Assembly (NCBI GenBank): GCA_024405585.1
Contig: JAKSOM010000058.1
Coordinates: forward strand, 1-5,940
DNA length: 5,940 bases
Source: Acidaminococcaceae bacterium
GTDB lineage: Bacteria > Bacillota > Negativicutes > Acidaminococcales > Acidaminococcaceae
Direction: 5' to 3'
The notes under the pieces are model-generated. The model saw nothing but the letters and a program-made list of their open reading frames with translations, searched no databases and was not told where the DNA came from. Below, piece by piece: positions 5,811 through 5,940 of the stretch (position 1 is its first letter; each line of letters begins with the position of its first letter). Position numbers and translations under genes: made by a program.

Positions 5811-5887
5811 TTGTGGCAGTGGCAACAAAAAAGTTGCTTTCTATTCCTTTTACAATATAATTGTTGCCAAAGCAACACTTGTTGCAA
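5811..5887. repeat. Cluster of GTTGC/GCAAC inverted elements in a promoter region
   Basis: Five copies of the pentamer GTTGC or its complement occur within 64 bp: GCAAC at 5822 and 5872, GTTGC at 5833, 5863 and 5881. They form nested inverted repeats: GCAAC-N6-GTTGC (5822-5837), TGTTGC-N4-GCAACA (5862-5877), and GCAAC-N4-GTTGC (5872-5885), which shares its first arm with the previous one. A looser dyad TTGTGGCAGTGGCAACAA covers 5811-5828. The elements surround the promoter of the next gene and probably bind a regulator or fold in its leader RNA; which of these is not decidable here. Confidence 0.6.
5834..5861 (+). promoter_or_regulatory. Probable promoter of the gene starting at 5910
   Basis: TTGCTT (5834-5839) and a perfect TATAAT (5856-5861) are 16 nt apart. 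The expected transcription start near 5868 gives a leader of about 40 nt. The -35 overlaps one GTTGC element and the start region overlaps the TGTTGC-CAAA-GCAACA dyad, positions suited to repression or activation by a DNA-binding protein. The rest of 5750-5833 is AT-rich and shows no gene. Confidence 0.6.
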
Positions 5888-5909
5888 AATTTTAAAGGAG
5901 GGAAATATT

Positions 5910-5940
5910 ATGACCCCAGCAGTAAAATGCTTAATTCTGT
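5910..5940 (+). CDS. Start of an unidentified gene, truncated by the window end
   Basis: The first 10 codons read MTPAVKCLIL. The start is supported by a strong ribosome binding site, AAAGGAGGG (5894-5902), 7 nt before the ATG, and by the promoter at 5834-5861. The residues turn hydrophobic from position 5 on, which would fit a membrane protein such as a transporter or a signal segment. Ten residues are far too few to assign a family, so no function is proposed. Confidence 0.6.
   Translation, partial: MTPAVKCLIL

Noticed and set aside
5822..5837. GCAAC-A6-GTTGC as an additional intrinsic terminator.
   Set aside because: A 5-bp stem with no proper T tract directly after it, and a strong terminator already exists at 5713-5749; better explained as part of the regulatory array.

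Overview
The window looks like chromosome from a strictly anaerobic bacterium of the Bacillota. The evidence is a four-subunit-type 2-oxoacid:ferredoxin oxidoreductase, an [FeFe]-hydrogenase maturase (HydE), strong AGGAGG-type ribosome binding sites, closely packed genes and U-rich intrinsic terminators. A Negativicutes-like host is possible, but this is only an impression from gene content; nothing in the window fixes the genus.

Layout. Positions 1-2694 hold a tight plus-strand operon: the 3' end of a 2-oxoacid:ferredoxin oxidoreductase alpha subunit, then complete beta (TPP-binding) and gamma subunits, then hydE. The first junctions overlap by 1 and 4 nt, and hydE starts at or within a few bases of the gamma stop using a non-ATG codon. 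The enzyme oxidatively decarboxylates a 2-oxoacid and reduces ferredoxin. HydE builds part of the H-cluster of [FeFe] hydrogenase, which can dispose of reduced ferredoxin as H2, so the grouping makes metabolic sense.

Positions 2720-3356 hold a type II toxin-antitoxin pair (Phd/YefM-type antitoxin, RelE/ParE-type toxin) with its own promoter. An inverted repeat fills the -35/-10 spacer and probably serves as the autoregulatory operator. A 17-bp bidirectional terminator separates it from a convergent minus-strand gene.

Positions 3433-5709 hold a divergent pair. On the minus strand is a small Cys-rich C_GCAxxG_C_C-family redox protein. On the plus strand is a CoA-disulfide reductase-like flavoprotein with a C-terminal rhodanese domain. 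Their 66-bp shared intergenic region contains a palindromic TATAATTATA that supplies an extended -10 element on both strands. The pair may be a thiol/sulfur redox module.

Positions 5710-5940 hold a strong terminator, a 160-bp AT-rich control region with a promoter and a cluster of GTTGC/GCAAC inverted elements, and the first 10 codons of an unidentified gene running off the window.

I saw no RNA genes, CRISPR arrays, IS elements or attachment sites. No wholly new system is evident. The items most worth a second look are the GTTGC/GCAAC array, the symmetric divergent promoter, and the altered rhodanese active-site loop.
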